Of a stretch of DNA of 64,000 nucleotides, positions 47,017 to 57,440 are shown in pieces. The notes beneath the pieces were generated by a model. It did no database searches. It was not told where the DNA came from and was given only the letters and a program-made list of their open reading frames with translations. Origin of the DNA: Toxonevra muliebris (lineage: Eukaryota; Arthropoda; Insecta; Diptera; Pallopteridae); the NCBI GenBank assembly GCA_963691655.1, contig OY829326.1:91629235-91693234 (forward strand), read 5' to 3'. A program made the translations under genes and the position numbers. Every line of letters starts with the position of its first letter. Within the stretch, counting starts at the first letter, position 1.

Positions 47017-47456
47017 GTACATACGAAAACAAAATGTGCTTCAAATAAAATAAAATAAATAATTCAAATTAAAACAATTCTATCACAAACTTAAAAATTT
47101 ATTAAAAACTATTATCTTTTATAAAAAATAGCCCAATTCACTATAAATTTCAAATGGTCTTGCATCATTGCAAATGCAAATTTTGATTCCATATCGCATA
47201 TATTGGTTGTTGTGATAGCAGAAATATTTTGCATTTGCACCAAATCGCAAATAGTGCTGATATTTTGTAGTTGCGTTATTTTTCGTTTACTCAATGCATC
47301 GGGCACGATATGCTCGCATATATAGGTAGCTGCAATTGCATCTTATTTTCCGCGCTTTAAGTTTTTCTTCCTGTCGATTTGAAATTTTATTAGATGCGAA
47401 AATTTTACATAACGTCGCCTGACAATTTATTTGGCGTATAGGTATATGAATTTGTA

Positions 47457-48213
47457 CACACATACGATAGGAAACCTGGTTCGGGAAGAAAACAAGGACC
47501 ACATGATATTGCGAAAGCCAAGGAAATAGAAAGCATATTGAAAAGATCTCCAAACACATCTGGTAGGAAAGTTGCCCGGTTAGGCCAGTGCTCTGACTAT
47601 TTGGTGCGAAAAGTTAAAGCCAATGCAGGTTTGAAAACATACAAAGTCCAAAAAGGGCTCGGAAATTAAAATCGAAACGTATGTACTGGCAGATTTTACG
47701 CAGCTTCCGGGTAAAAATTTTTATGTTGCTGATGCTCGAGGAAATGTCGAAGAACAATGTAGAATCCAAAAGCAGACAAAATTTCCTAAAAAATTACTGG
47801 TATGGCAAGCTATATGCAGTTGCGGCAAAAGAAGCAAGTCATTTGTTACAGTGGGCTCTATAAATACCGAAATATACATCAAAGAATGTTTGAAAAAAGA
47901 CTTATTCCTTTCATAAGAGAGCACAATGTGTTCACATATTTTTGGCCCGATTTGGCATCATGTCACTACGGCAAGAAAGCTCTGGAGTGGTACCAAAGTA
48001 ATAACATAGTTTTTGTACCAAGAGACGCCAATTCTCGAAATTGTCTGTAGCTAAGACCAGTGGAAAGATATTGGGCTCTTGTGAAAAGAAACTTAAAGAG
48101 CACAAAAAAGGTGTCCCAAAATATCGAAGATCCAAAAAGGTGTCTGAAACAACTATCAAATCTCTAATGGAAGGCTTACCAAAAAAGGTCCACGAGTTCA
48201 TAAATAGTGGTTA
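47457..48213 (+). pseudogene. Tc1/mariner-like transposase, decayed
   Basis: Several frames together give an N-terminal HTH part (KPGSGRKQGPHDIAKAKEIES, NTSGRKVARL), then DFTQLPG-, WQAICSCGKRS- and EIYIKECLKK-like blocks. The DDE region follows with FWPDLASCHYGKKALEWYQ and VPRDANSRNC, and the C-terminal block RPVERYWALVKRNLK. The Glu lies in RPVERYW and the second Asp in WPDLASCHY. There are multiple frameshifts and stops; a block around the first Asp is altered. It lies centrally between the long inverted repeats, so it is probably their own transposase. Confidence 0.85.
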
Positions 48214-48682
48214 GAACTATAAAAGTAATATTTTTCTGTAATTTGTAAAATATTATCAATTAAATAAAAAAAATCAAAACTCTAAGACCAACCGTTTAAA
48301 AATTATTGAATTTTATATATGTTAAGATTTTTCGATCTCACTCCTATTATTTACATAGATAAAAAAAGTGTTGCCTTTCTAAGGTTAATGTGCAGAGCAA
48401 AATTTTTAAATGCCGTGGTTTGCTATCATTATCACTACATTTTGTTTATGTATACATTTATTGAAACCTAGATTCATTATTACTTATCATTTTATATTGT
48501 TTTTATATTTTAACAAATATTTAATTTTAATGCAATCTAACTAACCGTATGCAAAACCTATCAAACGCCTGTGTTTGCTACGACGACTTCTCTGCTTGTA
48601 TGGTATAGTCGATCTCCACACGTTTAACATCAACAAATAATTCTGCCACGAAAAAATGTACACACACATTTTGTTTTCGTAT

Positions 48683-48990
48683 GTACATATATGTGTGAGT
48701 AAATTGATCGAAACATAAACAAACAAACTCCGCTCGTATTGTAATTTCTCCCTCTCTTCTTCTTTTCTCTCTTCTCTTTGTTGTTTAGAGTAGCACAGTC
48801 ATGGCGCGCAGTAGTGTGAGCGAGAGGGGAACTGGACGTTACAGTTATCTTACATTTTACGTTACAGTTATTCTTACATTTTACACATTTGAAATTTTGC
48901 CCATACCGTGAGCTAAAATCTTTACACATCAAAAAGTGGTTGTGCGGACAATTACATTTGTAAAATTTGCTTGATTTAAGCGGGTAATTT
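48683..48990 (-). repeat. Right arm of the long inverted repeat
   Basis: Reverse complement of the left arm. Compared with it, this arm has an extra short repeat of a TAAGATAACTGTAACG-like phrase and scattered substitutions. Confidence 0.9.
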
Positions 48991-49439
48991 CAGCTTATTC
49001 GATAGTTATTAGGAATAAATTATTCCCCTTTGATAGGTCTATAAATTTTGTGAAAACAGATTTTATGTAAAATAAAAAATGTCTGAGATATAAACAATCA
49101 AGTATGAATTTTGTGCACAAAAACCGCTTTTTCCAAATTTTGGAGCTCTGCGGGCACCACTTCCCTTTGCCCAATTGACCTGAAATTTAACACAGATTAT
49201 TTTTTGAGTAAAACGAACCGATCGAGGGGTTGCCATCAATAGATTTTTCGAAAAAAAAATTCTCCATATAACTTAATGGCACTAACTAACTAATTAACTA
49301 ATGTTTACAGCAATTTTCTCGAACTTTGAGTTGGAGAAATTCGATTTGGAAAATATAAGTTTGAATATGATATGAAAATGATTTTTCACTTACTTTGTCA
49401 TTTCACTGGGTTAATTTGTGTCTTACGTGCCGAGTGGTT
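48991..49439. other. Intergenic, nothing recognised
   Basis: A/T-rich sequence with no coding or repeat signal that I can support. Confidence 0.4.
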
Positions 49440-49640
49440 TTTTTTATTGGTTCTGCTACTGTTGGTGCTGCGAGTAATAGTGGCTCTGCTGCTGTTGGGG
49501 GCCGCTCTGCTGCTTTTGGTGGTGGCTCTGCTGCTGTTGGTCGTGGCTTTGCGGCTGTTGGTGGTACTGCTGCTGTTAGTAGTACTGCTGCTGTCGCCGG
49601 TGGCTCTGCTGCTGTTGCTGGCGGCTCTGACGATGTTTTT
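49440..49640 (+). repeat. Coding-like GCT/GGT minisatellite
   Basis: About eight units of 18-21 bp (variants of TCTGCTGCTGTTGGTGGTGGC). Open in all three plus-strand frames; one frame reads units of the form SAAVGGG. All three frames stay open because the repeat lacks stops. No flanking start, splice or domain signal argues for a real protein. Confidence 0.8.
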
Positions 49641-50228
49641 GTTTGCAATTTTTATCAAAATGTTTAATATTAATGCCTGTGTGTACTTTCGTGTGCACCC
49701 TATTGCCGCACCCAAATTTTTTGTTTTTTTGGTTAGTTTTTAACTTATTAATTTTACGTTTAGTTATTGTTTTTTTTTCCAAATTATTAATTTTACCATT
49801 TTTGTTTAAATTATTCGCGAAACCTTTAATTTTTCAGATTAAAAATTTCACCGAGCACTTGAGACACTGTTGCTAGAAGCAATAGTTTGAAAGCTATTTT
49901 TTGCATTCAGTTGCATTTAATTTAAATAAATTTTAAATTTAGAGTATAAAATATAACTTGTAAGTTAAGGGGGCTTTATACAAAGAAAAAAATGTAAAAT
50001 TGCAGTCTTGCTGCTTTGAGTAGATAAAAGAGAATGAATTCATGAAAACGGTAGAATTGTGCAACAATGCTGCCGTATATAAAAATATATATAAAATGGA
50101 GAACAATCAAAAAAATGATTTTGGTTTTTAGTACACGGGATGCAGGGTTGCAACTTAGTCGAACTCAATTAAGTTCATGTCTTCAACAACATTAACAACA
50201 GCAGCAGCTGCATCAGTCTTACAGTAAG
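49641..50228. other. Intergenic, nothing recognised
   Basis: A/T-rich; contains a short AACAACAGCAGCAGCTGC stretch near 50,195 and no gene I can support. Confidence 0.4.
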
Positions 50229-50646
50229 GAACAGAATGTGAAGTAACCGAAGTGCTTCAATCTGTCGAAAATAAAACGTTTATATTTTATATGAGCTCGA
50301 CAACAATGTGAAGTTATCGCTGTCGCTGAAGCTGAAGAGCAAAGTAAGAACTTTTCAGCTTTGTCGCGCTTCAAACATAACAGTTCATTGTCAAAATAAA
50401 AAAAATAAAAGAATACACTGAATTATTTATAGAAATTGTAAAAAAAATTTTATTGGTTTGCAGTTTAAAGCACTTTAATTGCCAAAATGTGGAGAAAAAT
50501 ATGATTGTGTGTGTTTTCAATTAAAATAAATATAAGCTTCAGAGGTGCACATTCCGTTCACATTTTCCTTTGTTGGGCGTCGTCGTTTGCTATGCTGTAT
50601 TTTCTGCTTCAGCTTCATAGTTCACGCTCCACATTCTGTCCCGGGC
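50229..50646. mobile_element. Possible MITE with 15-16-bp inverted ends
   Basis: GGAACAGAATGTGAAG at 50,229 and the complement of GGGACAGAATGTGGAG at about 50,631-50,646. Subterminal GAAGCTGAAG-type motifs occur on both sides. I find no target duplication, so this is tentative. Confidence 0.3.
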
Positions 50647-50753
50647 TTAATGCCGATTTCCAAGTTAATACAGCGAAACGACTCAACGAGTAACTACTCC
50701 TTTCAAACCACAAACAGTTAGGCAAAAGGCGTCGTCACTAATCTCAACCAGCC

Positions 50754-50898
50754 ATGAACGCACAATTGCCACCAACACCGAAAACTGAAGCAATGCCACC
50801 ACCAGTTGCGGACTTTAACAGAGCTGTTGCACCCCGTTTATTATACTTATCCATTGACTATTTGAAAACGACAGTAAACCGCTCAGTGATGCCTTGGA
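50754..50898 (+). CDS. Possible first coding exon of an unknown gene
   Basis: The ATG is in a fair context (AGCCATGAACG) and is followed by 48 open codons with normal composition (start MNAQLPPTPKTEAMPPP, then RLLYLSIDYLKTTVNRSVMPW). A consensus donor GTAAGT starts at 50,899. Beyond the donor the frame runs into an A-rich tract. I see no continuing exon in the next kilobases, which are transposon debris. It could be a real 5' exon with a long intron, a displaced exon, or chance. I do not recognise the peptide. Confidence 0.4.
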
Positions 50899-50989
50899 GT
50901 AAGTGCATGCATACACTCAAAAAAAAAAAAAAAAATGATCCATTTTATTAGAACAATTCATTTGGACATTTTTTAAGAATATACCCTCA

Positions 50990-51055
50990 TCTGGGAATCG
51001 AACCTGGGGAAGATGGAACTCTTGTCTAGCACTCATCCACGAAGTCGCGCTGTTT
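50990..51055 (-). repeat. tRNA-like module
   Basis: On the minus strand, box-A-like GTGGATGAGTGCTAGAC and a perfect box B GGTTCGATTCC with a good T stem (CCCAGG...). It abuts the 3' side of a LINE fragment. It is probably a SINE head or tRNA pseudogene, since the anticodon arm is weak. Confidence 0.5.
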
Positions 51056-51963
51056 CTGAACTAGATTAGCAGCTTCTGTAGGAGATTAATTTGACACTAA
51101 AATGGCAGCATCGTCTGGATAAGTAGCTATAGTAACATCATCAGATTCAAGCAAGTCGCAGGTAAAAATCGAATAAAGAGCAGGACCCTGAACACTGCCC
51201 GGTTGTATTTCGGATTTCACTTGACATTTGGCTAATGTTAGATCATTTACTTTGACATAGAATGACCAAATAAAATGGAGCTGGAAGTAAATTTTTTAAT
51301 TTGTATAACCAAACTTTTAGTTTTTTCAACTGTTTGCTCCAATAAGCGGTAATTGTTTTCTTTTATCTCGCAACACTTTTAAGACAACATTGTTATTGTT
51401 GTTGATTTTTGCAATTTCTGCGTATGACATTTGAATGTTTTTTTTTAGTTACATTGTTACTCGTAATTTGTTTTTCTTTCACTGTGATTTTTTTCGATTT
51501 CTTTCCTTATTTTTCGCTTCCTTTGACAATAGTGTTGGTTTGGTTTTTTAAGCCCTCGACTGAATCACTCATCTTTTTCATATCACCAATGTTGTTCTCA
51601 AAAGATGATTGCGTATTTTCAAGGACTTTTATTTTTTGCAAATAACGAAACTCAACCACTGCCAGTAGTTTTTTCATTTCAAGCTCATTTTTTTTAGTAC
51701 TTCATCAAATTCACTTTTAAAATCTTTACGACTATGTCATGCACATCTTTTACCACCATATTTATATTGTAGATATAAGTGGCACAATCATAGCACATAA
51801 ATTTCACCATAGGATTCGATCCAATGACACCAGTAATATATTGGTCCAACCCAGAGAATTTTGCTGCGGTATGGTAGATTTTTCCACAAAACCAATTGTT
51901 CCAAATTTTCTGATACCGCAAAAAAAGAAAACAAAGTGAGTGGTGGCACTCATCAGTAAACAT
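51045..51963 (-). pseudogene. LINE remnant: ORF1 end joined to an RT piece (Jockey-like)
   Basis: 5' to 3' on the minus strand. A cysteine/histidine region resembles LINE ORF1 PHD-like domains (FCGKIYHTAAKFSGLDQ, KFMCYDCATYIYNI), followed by a helical stretch (KVLENTQSSFENNIGDMKK, SDSVEGLKNQTN) and SYAEIAKINNNN. After an internal deletion comes RT sequence: EIQPGSVQGPALYSIFTCDLLES and VTIATYPDDAAIL, where the active site reads YPDD instead of YADD. Stops and frameshifts are present. Confidence 0.7.
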
Positions 51964-52736
51964 CAGTGTTTAACTGCGTTTATTTGCTAAGTTATGGGTT
52001 TTTTAAAGAATCGATATAATTGAAATATGGATTCTTCAAAAGTAATTTTTAGAATTCCTCAATTTTGTATATCTAAATGAGGAAACCGTGGCTATGGCGC
52101 CAAATCATTCCCATTTTTCCTCAATTTGATAGCCGTTTTTCTTCAAACGAGGTAACTATTTCTCTGGGTGTACATATATTTCAATTCAAATAACACACTG
52201 CTGCGGCGCGCATACTCCACCACCGTGCATAAGCTTCAGCAGTCGTAAACAGAATAATCAATAAATTAAAATTACGAGTATGCGGAACTTTGAAATGAAA
52301 AAAATACGATGGTATGCTACCGAAGTGAGAACGAAGTACGATTGGATAGGATGGGAATTTGAAAGCAAGTTTTTAGTGAAACAACTTTTTTCGCTGCTAG
52401 AGCCCTTTCTATCATTATATGCTCAGTAGTTTTAAGATTCAGATGTAATTTTGCTCCCAAACCAGGAACGTCATTAATAACTAAATAAAAAAACCATAGT
52501 GTTTTTATAATTATAGCTCACCCATCGTAATCGGAAACTGTTTCGGCATTTTAATGGGATTTTGTAGAATGCAATCCATAGAACTGCAAAAACTGGGGAT
52601 GCTTAGTACATTACAACTTTATAATGTTGAATGATAATAAACATATGAAAGGAAGCTTCAATAATAATAATATTAAAATCATATAAAATTAAATGCAATT
52701 TTAATTCGCTAAAATAAAAAAAAAAACAAATAGGGT
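51964..52736. other. Intergenic, nothing recognised
   Basis: A/T-rich; a CTCTGGGTGTA phrase at about 52,155 resembles a transposon end, but I could not pair it. Confidence 0.35.
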
Positions 52737-53650
52737 CAGTGTTCCAGTAGTCGGCAGTTTAACTTTTTTTCTTTTTTAACTGGTGTCTTTACGTATGTGA
52801 ACATGGCATTGAGTTGACAAATATAACTATTTTAATTTAATTTAAATATTTTATAAAATGTATTGTATTTGCCAGTAGTCGGCATACATTTTCCAATATT
52901 CGGCATGTGATGATCCTATAGTCGGCATGGCATATGTTTTGTCAAAGAAAAAAAAAATTAAATCGTAAAGAAATTGGATTGGATTTTATATTTATTTAAC
53001 TGAAAGCTATTTACATTCTTACATAATTAATATATTTATATAAGTCAGATCTTTGAAATTCTCGCTCATTTTTAAGCGTATTGTTTGCATAAAATAAAAA
53101 ATATATAAAAAAATAAAAAATATTTTGTACGAACTTAGCTATTTTGGCCATGGCACTCTTTGCATACGAAATCCATTTGAATTTGTTTTATGTTAGGTTT
53201 TTGAAATCAGTGCATTTATGATGGAACTACTGAAGGCAGGAATCACATCCCACGTTTTTCAATCCATGGTCCTCAGCATCAGAGTTCAGATCTTCATCGC
53301 AAGTACCACATATATACTGGTCTTTGTTTTCTTTTTTTTACCTTTTGCTAGTCTGGTTTCTTTTTCATTCTTCTTTTTTTTGGCGTTCCAATTTTAATTT
53401 TTGTACAGCTTCAGCTTTAGTTATTTTTTCATTTTTCTTTGACTGCATAAGCTTTCTCCATGCAAGAGCAGATATAGCATTTGTGGTTTGATTTTCATTG
53501 TGGGTTGTGCAGAACTTGATGGTTTTGGAAAATATAGTTGCTTCGCAAAAGTTGGTAACATTGAAGTTGCGCTTGTATTGTCATTGACATTACACAGTGA
53601 TAGAAAAATTAATTTTTTTTTTACTAAATTGATCACATTCAATACAAAAT
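52737..53650 (-). mobile_element. Tigger/pogo-like remnant with repeated AGTCGGCA motifs
   Basis: It starts with a TIR-like CAGTGTTCCAGTAGTCGGCA (52,737). The phrase (A/T)AGTCGGCA or a one-base variant then recurs at about 52,875, 52,897 and 52,920. Further right, the minus strand encodes the C-terminus of a jerky/Tigger-type transposase in broken frames: AISALAWRKLMQSKKNEKI, a Lys/Glu-rich helix, then NSDAEDHGLKNVGCDSC and FHHKCTDFKNL, a PHD-like finger. The catalytic domain and the other end are missing. Confidence 0.6.
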
Positions 53651-54124
53651 TTTAATCAATACCTACTCTCAGAAACTTTTATGGTTAAAATAAAAACTAA
53701 AATAAAATAATTACTTATCTTTTTAAATTGATCTTTTCACTAAAATTATCTTTTCGCTTATTAAAAACAAGCAATTCTACACGAGAGAAACGGCGATGCT
53801 AATGGTGCCGGCAACGGTGATGTTAATAACGGCAGCGGTTTGACAGACAGCTCTAATACATTTTCCGTGCATTGAGTGTTGCAAATATAAATTTATGTTT
53901 CATTGTATGGATGCACTATTTCTAATTTTTAACTTACGCTTGATATGCTCCTTTCAAAAACTGAGCATGCCAAATAAAGGCCAGCGTTCAGTGAATGACG
54001 CCAAACTTCTCAGTGGTACCTCCATCCGTTTGCATCTATTCAAATATCGCTCTCTTAGCGTCGCGCCGCTTCACCTCTTTATACAATGTTCCTCCGCGGT
54101 AAAAAAACAATTGAAGCAAGAAAT
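53651..54124. other. Intergenic, nothing firm
   Basis: The only non-AT patch (about 53,790-53,845) reads GDANGAGNGDVNNGSG in one frame, a low-complexity run without start or splice context. Confidence 0.35.
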
Positions 54125-54262
54125 CGCTTATTAATACAAATTCACTTTTTGCACACATTTCCTTTCCAATGTTAGCCCAAATTGCTTTTATGTTCGTTGT
54201 CAGTCGGTGTCCTGGGCAGAATTTGACCACAACAAATCAATTAATTTTTCGTCGTCAATCAT
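54125..54262 (-). pseudogene. MADF-domain fragment
   Basis: From an ATG at 54,262 the minus strand reads MIDDEKLIDLLWSNSAQDTD and, after a frame change, TTNIKAIWANIGKEMC. This is the N-terminal half of a MADF (Adf-1-like DNA-binding) domain with a central deletion. MADF genes are common in flies and also occur in Harbinger-type transposons; the source is unknown. Confidence 0.5.
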
Positions 54263-54696
54263 CCTAAAATAACAAACAAACTCATTTAATAAATAAAACA
54301 ATCATTTAATTTAAAAATATTAACTCTTTTCTTGATGGAAAAGTAAACAAAAAGTATAATTGTTCATATTCAGAACATTTACCTTATGTTTTGTTTAAGT
54401 TGGAGAGTGCTGTGAAAAGTCTGTAAACATTTTGAGCTTTTACGGCAATATAGCGAAAAATGTAAACTGCAATGTTAATTTTTTGTATTATTCTTGAAAA
54501 ATCACAAGGTTAGGTTAGGTTGGAGTGGCAGCCTTCTGCTTGAAAGCACACTTAAGCACATTTAGGCTCATTGTGATACCACAGTAGGGCGCGACTCCCC
54601 CATTTACGGAGTGGAGAACCATGAGGATTCCATAATGAATCTGGCTATGTCCTTAATATTTACGGATGATAGCTCGGACAGACTAGTGAAGAAAGG

Positions 54697-55470
54697 TTAG
54701 CCCAGGAGTTTTAGTCTCCTCCTGGCCAGGGTTGGGCATTCGCTTATGAAATGGAGGACTGTTTCTTCCTCCTCCTCAGAGCCGCAGCCCCGACAGAAGT
54801 CATTGAATGGCAGTCCTAGTCGTGCAGCATGTCTCCTCATTATGCAGTGTCCCGTGAGCACCGAAGTCGTAATGCTGATGGAGTTTCTGCTAAGGTTGAG
54901 TAGCTGTCTAGTTCGTCTATTGTCCATAGTGGTCCATGTTAGCCTGGTAATACCACAGGTATGCTCCGCTACCCAGGATCTTTTTGCTTCCTTAAGGTAG
55001 TTTTGCTTAATGGCTAATTTAATAGACGTAAGAGGGACACCAATTGTGCAGGAAGGTGATATATCTGTAAGCTGCGAGCCCTGTTTTGCTAACTCGTCGG
55101 CATTGCAGTTACCTGAAATATCCATATGTCCAGGCACCCAATATAGGTGGACCTGCGAGTGACTCGACAAAATGTTGAGTGAAGATCGGCAGTCGAGAAC
55201 AAGCTTTGATGTAGTGAAAACACCGGCAAGGGACTTGATTGCTGCTTGGCTGTTCGTTTAGATGCAGATATTCTTATCGAATGAATCGTTGCGAATAAGT
55301 CACTTGGACGCTTGATAGATAGCCATTACTTCCGCCTGAAAGACGCTGCAATGGTCAGGAAGTCGGAAAGAGAGTCTGAGATCTAACTTACTAGAGAAGA
55401 TGCCACAGCCGACTCTTTCCTCTGATTTGGATCCATCTGTATAGATGTCAATTGAATTGTCAGTGACCAC
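54697..55470 (-). pseudogene. LOA-type LINE: RNase H and C-terminal domain
   Basis: IYTDGSKSEE carries the first acidic residue and FQAEVMAIYQA the Glu. The third site reads TNSQAA where families have (S/T)DSQAA, i.e. Asp to Asn. WVPGHMDISGNCNADELAKQG holds the last Asp. A zinc-knuckle-like CRGCGSEEEE...HFISECPTL follows, as in I/LOA ORF2 C-termini. Stops are present upstream of 55,170. Confidence 0.85.
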
Positions 55471-55904
55471 CTCGTCATTAACCCATTCCTCTCTACTGGG
55501 GATATGGGTGAAGAACGTGTGGTTTAAATTAGGGGTAGAGCAAATGTAGTCTACGTTAGTTGGTACGGACGTATCGTGGATTAGAATCTTAGCATGGCCA
55601 AGTTTCGACCGGGTCCAGAGAGTTAGGGCACTGAATCTGGCAGCAGAGCACTTGCTTAACCAGAAGTGAAGTTGGCAACCAATGAAGGATTACGAAGAGA
55701 GCTTTTGTGGAGGTAGTACGGAGAGCCCCAGTAATCAATATGGCTGCCGTTCTTCTAACCTTATCCAGTGGTTTAAGGTTGACCGCCTTTGCAGTAGCTG
55801 GCCACCAGAAGACGGATCCATAAAGAAGATTAGGCTCGACCACTGCTGAATAAAGCCAGGAAGTGACTCGAGGTTGAAGACCCCATCTTGTTCCTAATGC
55901 CCTC

Positions 55905-56396
55905 TTACAGTAGTAGAGAGCGCAAGAGGCTTTCCGTACTCTCTCTGCTATATATTATATTAGCTTTCCATTGAAGTTTAGGATCAAGAACAAGTCCTAA
56001 ATATTTGACGCGCTTGCTAAGGCAAAGCGATGTACCATTAATTTTGGGTAGGGCAAAAGTTGGTATTTTATACTTTCTAGTAAAAAGCATAACCTCTGTT
56101 TTGGCAGGATTAACATTAAGACCGAATTCACGGCACCAGTGAGACAGAATGCTAAGTGAGTGATTTAGCCGTTCTGAAAGAGTAGCAACGTATTTGCCGG
56201 ATACTGCAATAGCAATGTCATCTGCATGAGCTATTATTTTGCAGCCGGTTTGGTCTAATCTGTTTAGCAGTGTGTTCACCGCCATATTCCAAATAAGAGG
56301 CGATAATACACCTCCTTGTGGTGTGCCCCTATTGACAACCTTTTTGACTTTATCATTTCCGATAGAGTGTTTTAAGCAGTTGTCCTATAAACTAAC
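55905..56396 (-). pseudogene. LOA-type LINE: RT, C-terminal part
   Basis: GTPQGGVLSPLIWNMAV and then IIAHADDIAIAV, with an intact Asp-Asp pair. Downstream are LNVNPAKTEVMLFTRK-like and VKYLGLVLDPKLQWK blocks. A stop lies upstream of the GTPQGG motif. A frameshift separates it from the next part (55,589-55,843: LLYGSVFWWPA, ILITGALRTTSTKA). Confidence 0.9.
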
Positions 56397-56397
56397 C

Positions 56398-56479
56398 AGA
56401 TTAACATCAAGATTAAGATTTATTAAGGCATTAACGACAGATTAACATCAAGATTAAGATTTATTAAGGCATTAACGAC
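56398..56479. repeat. 41-bp tandem duplication inside the LINE RT
   Basis: AGATTAACATCAAGATTAAG... occurs at 56,398 and again at 56,439. 41 is not a multiple of 3, so it shifts the RT frame. Confidence 0.95.
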
Positions 56480-57432
56480 AGCGTCGGGGCAGACATTGTT
56501 GAAAGCCCCCTCGATATCGAGAAACACTGCAAGAGTGTATTCTTTGTTGCAAAGTGATTTCTTAAGTTCCTCAATGAGTACATGTAGCGCTGTTTCCACA
56601 GACTTCCCTTTAGTATAGGCATGCTGGGATTTGGATAAAAGAGTGGGATTGATATAAAAATCAAGAACCCTTCCTAGTGTTTGTAAGAGAAAGGAGGACA
56701 GACTGATCGGTCTGAAGTCCTTTGGGTTGGTATGGGACGCCTTCCCTGCTTTGGGTATGAAGACTACACGAGCCTCTCCCCAGCTTTTGGGAATGTACGA
56801 GAATTTTAGGCAAGCATTATAAATTTGCAATAGCCATGATGTTACATGTTCAGCCCCTTGTTGAATATCCGCGGGAATGATACCTTCTGGCCCTGGAGAT
56901 TTATGGGGGATGAAGGATTTGATGTCCCACTTTAAAAGAGTGTCGGTCAATTGGAGAGGGGAGGGGTTACTTAAAGGATGATCGGTCACAGGAGGACTAT
57001 GATCACCGAAGGTTTCACTCCCCGGAAAATGAGTATTCAGGAGCACCTCTAAGGTCTCGATTCCAGAAACAGTCCAGTAACCATCAACTTTTGGAGTCGA
57101 GAGCCTTAGGAGTAGTATTGAGGAGTTTTCGAAGTCGGCAGGTCTCGGAAGCGCTTTCTATGCTAACACAAAAGTTCCTCCAAGACGCCCTTTTGGCTTT
57201 TCTTATAGCGTACTTAAGTTCCCTTTGTTTACATTTAAAGGGAAACCAGTCATTAAAAGCTTTGGCTCTATTAAAGAGTCTTCTACATACTTTTAGTAGC
57301 TCTGCAATCTCTGAGGTCCACCATAAAGGTTTGTGCTTACCTCTAGGTTTGGAAGAATTGCATGCCGATTTGGCAGCAGTGTTAAAAAGTGCTGTAATGG
57401 AGTTTACCTCTCGATCAATCTGCGATGTAACA
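56423..57432 (-). pseudogene. LOA-type LINE: RT, N-terminal part
   Basis: Open from about 57,432: linker helices, then SFIPHKSPGPEGIIPADIQ, ARVVFIPKAGK, PKDFRPISLSSFLLQTLGRV, SQHAYTKGKSVETALH and VFLDIEGAFNNVCPDAV, with the first catalytic Asp in FLDIEG. The frame ends in the 41-bp duplication. Confidence 0.9.
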
Positions 57433-57440
57433 AAATATTG

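Larger units (their letters stand above)
44434..48990. mobile_element. Long-TIR Tc1-like transposon, split by a solo LTR
   Basis: Inverted repeats of about 300 bp at 44,434-44,731 and 48,683-48,990 (roughly 90% alike by eye) enclose a decayed Tc1-like transposase (47,457-48,213). The left arm is interrupted by a 2,285-bp LTR. Just after it, GTACATACGAAAACAAAATG at 47,017 continues the arm and matches the inner edge of the right arm. Without the LTR the element would be about 2.27 kb, a usual size for Tc1-like elements with long TIRs such as Minos. Outer ends and target duplication are not clear. Confidence 0.65.
54508..57440 (-). mobile_element. Decayed LINE of the LOA/I group with RNase H
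   Basis: About 2.9 kb on the minus strand, 5'-truncated at about 57,440 inside the linker before RT (PWW-like LWWTSEIAELLKVCRRLFNRAK). It contains RT, the post-RT region and an RNase H domain, and ends in an ACCTAACCTAACC-type tail (plus strand AGGTTAGGTTAGG at 54,508). FLDIEGAFNNV in RT plus an RNase H domain suggests LOA; that is a family-based inference. Frames are broken by stops, frameshifts and a 41-bp tandem duplication. Confidence 0.9.

Noticed and set aside
54508..54525. TTAGG-type telomere repeat
   Set aside because: Only about three units, and positioned as the 3' tail of a minus-strand LINE; higher flies also lack this telomere repeat.
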